DNA of 13,331 bases from Clostridiales bacterium (GTDB taxonomy: Bacteria; Bacillota; Clostridia; Saccharofermentanales; UBA5734), in the NCBI GenBank assembly GCA_007133255.1, contig SLMY01000200.1, positions 1 to 13,331 of the forward strand. Reading direction: 5' to 3'. Positions 13,288 to 13,331 of this stretch are shown here, piece after piece. Within the stretch, counting starts at the first letter, position 1, and each line of letters begins with the position of its first letter. The notes under the pieces are model-generated. The model was not told the origin of the DNA and ran no database searches. It saw nothing but the letters and a program-made list of their open reading frames with translations. The position numbers and the translations under genes were made by a program.

Positions 13288-13331
13288 ATGCATATACCAG
13301 TAGGACTTCAGTTATATTCTATCAGAGAAGC
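13288..13331 (+). CDS. Sugar phosphate isomerase/epimerase-like TIM-barrel protein, N-terminal fragment
   Basis: Only 14 full codons are visible: Met-His-Ile-Pro-Val-Gly-Leu-Gln-Leu-Tyr-Ser-Ile-Arg-Glu. The VGLQLYSIRE string is the usual first strand of the xylose-isomerase-like TIM-barrel (AP endonuclease 2 fold) proteins annotated as sugar phosphate isomerase/epimerase. AGAGGTGG lies 5 bases upstream of the ATG, a good ribosome site. The gene is cut by the window end. Such proteins are regular partners of Gfo/Idh/MocA oxidoreductases and ThuA-like proteins, which supports a sugar-catabolic role for the right end of the window. Confidence 0.8.
   Translation, partial: MHIPVGLQLYSIRE

Noticed and set aside
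1..13331. CRISPR array, tRNA, rRNA, riboswitch, insertion sequence or phage remnant
   Set aside because: No regularly spaced repeats, cloverleaf sequences, transposase or integrase motifs, or long terminal inverted repeats were seen on either strand.

Overview
The window looks like a chromosomal segment of a low-to-middle GC Gram-positive bacterium, most likely a Bacillota/Clostridia-type anaerobe. This is an inference. It rests on strong Shine-Dalgarno sequences (AAGGAGG, AGGAGG, AAGGAG), AT-rich promoter gaps between moderately GC-balanced genes, short genes packed on alternating strands, a two-domain glutamine-dependent NAD synthetase, a NatAB-type ABC exporter and two cupin-type AraC regulators. 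I see no rRNA, tRNA, CRISPR array, insertion sequence or phage gene.

Layout. Positions 1-2452 (minus): mutM (DNA repair glycosylase with unusual insertions), then a serine-palmitoyltransferase-like PLP enzyme, possibly followed by a gene that only just enters the window. Positions 2648-3642 (plus): a two-gene unit of a small zinc-ribbon protein and a two-TM protein with a PH/GRAM-like C-terminus, both of unknown function. Positions 3702-5612 (minus): nadE. Positions 5871-6647 (plus): a free-standing EAL-domain protein that has lost several catalytic residues. The gap between nadE and the EAL gene carries a 15-bp site identical to the published Bacillus PerR box consensus. Positions 6725-8915 (minus): permease and ATPase of a NatAB-like exporter. 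Positions 9024-9869 (minus): an AraC regulator, divergent from a ThuA-like gene and a Gfo/Idh/MocA oxidoreductase (10108-11980, plus). Positions 12130-13071 (minus): a second AraC regulator, divergent from the start of a sugar-phosphate isomerase/epimerase-like TIM-barrel gene that runs off the end.

How the genes work together. The right third (about 9.0-13.3 kb) reads as a carbohydrate catabolic locus. A ThuA-like protein, an NAD(P)-dependent sugar oxidoreductase and a TIM-barrel isomerase/epimerase are interleaved with two sugar-type AraC sensors, and the divergent promoter gaps are rich in dyad symmetries. The left two thirds are mainly housekeeping or membrane-related single units (DNA repair, NAD synthesis, lipid-type alpha-oxoamine synthesis, ABC export). 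Convergent gene pairs at about 6.7 kb and 12.05 kb are separated by perfect-stem, probably bidirectional terminators.
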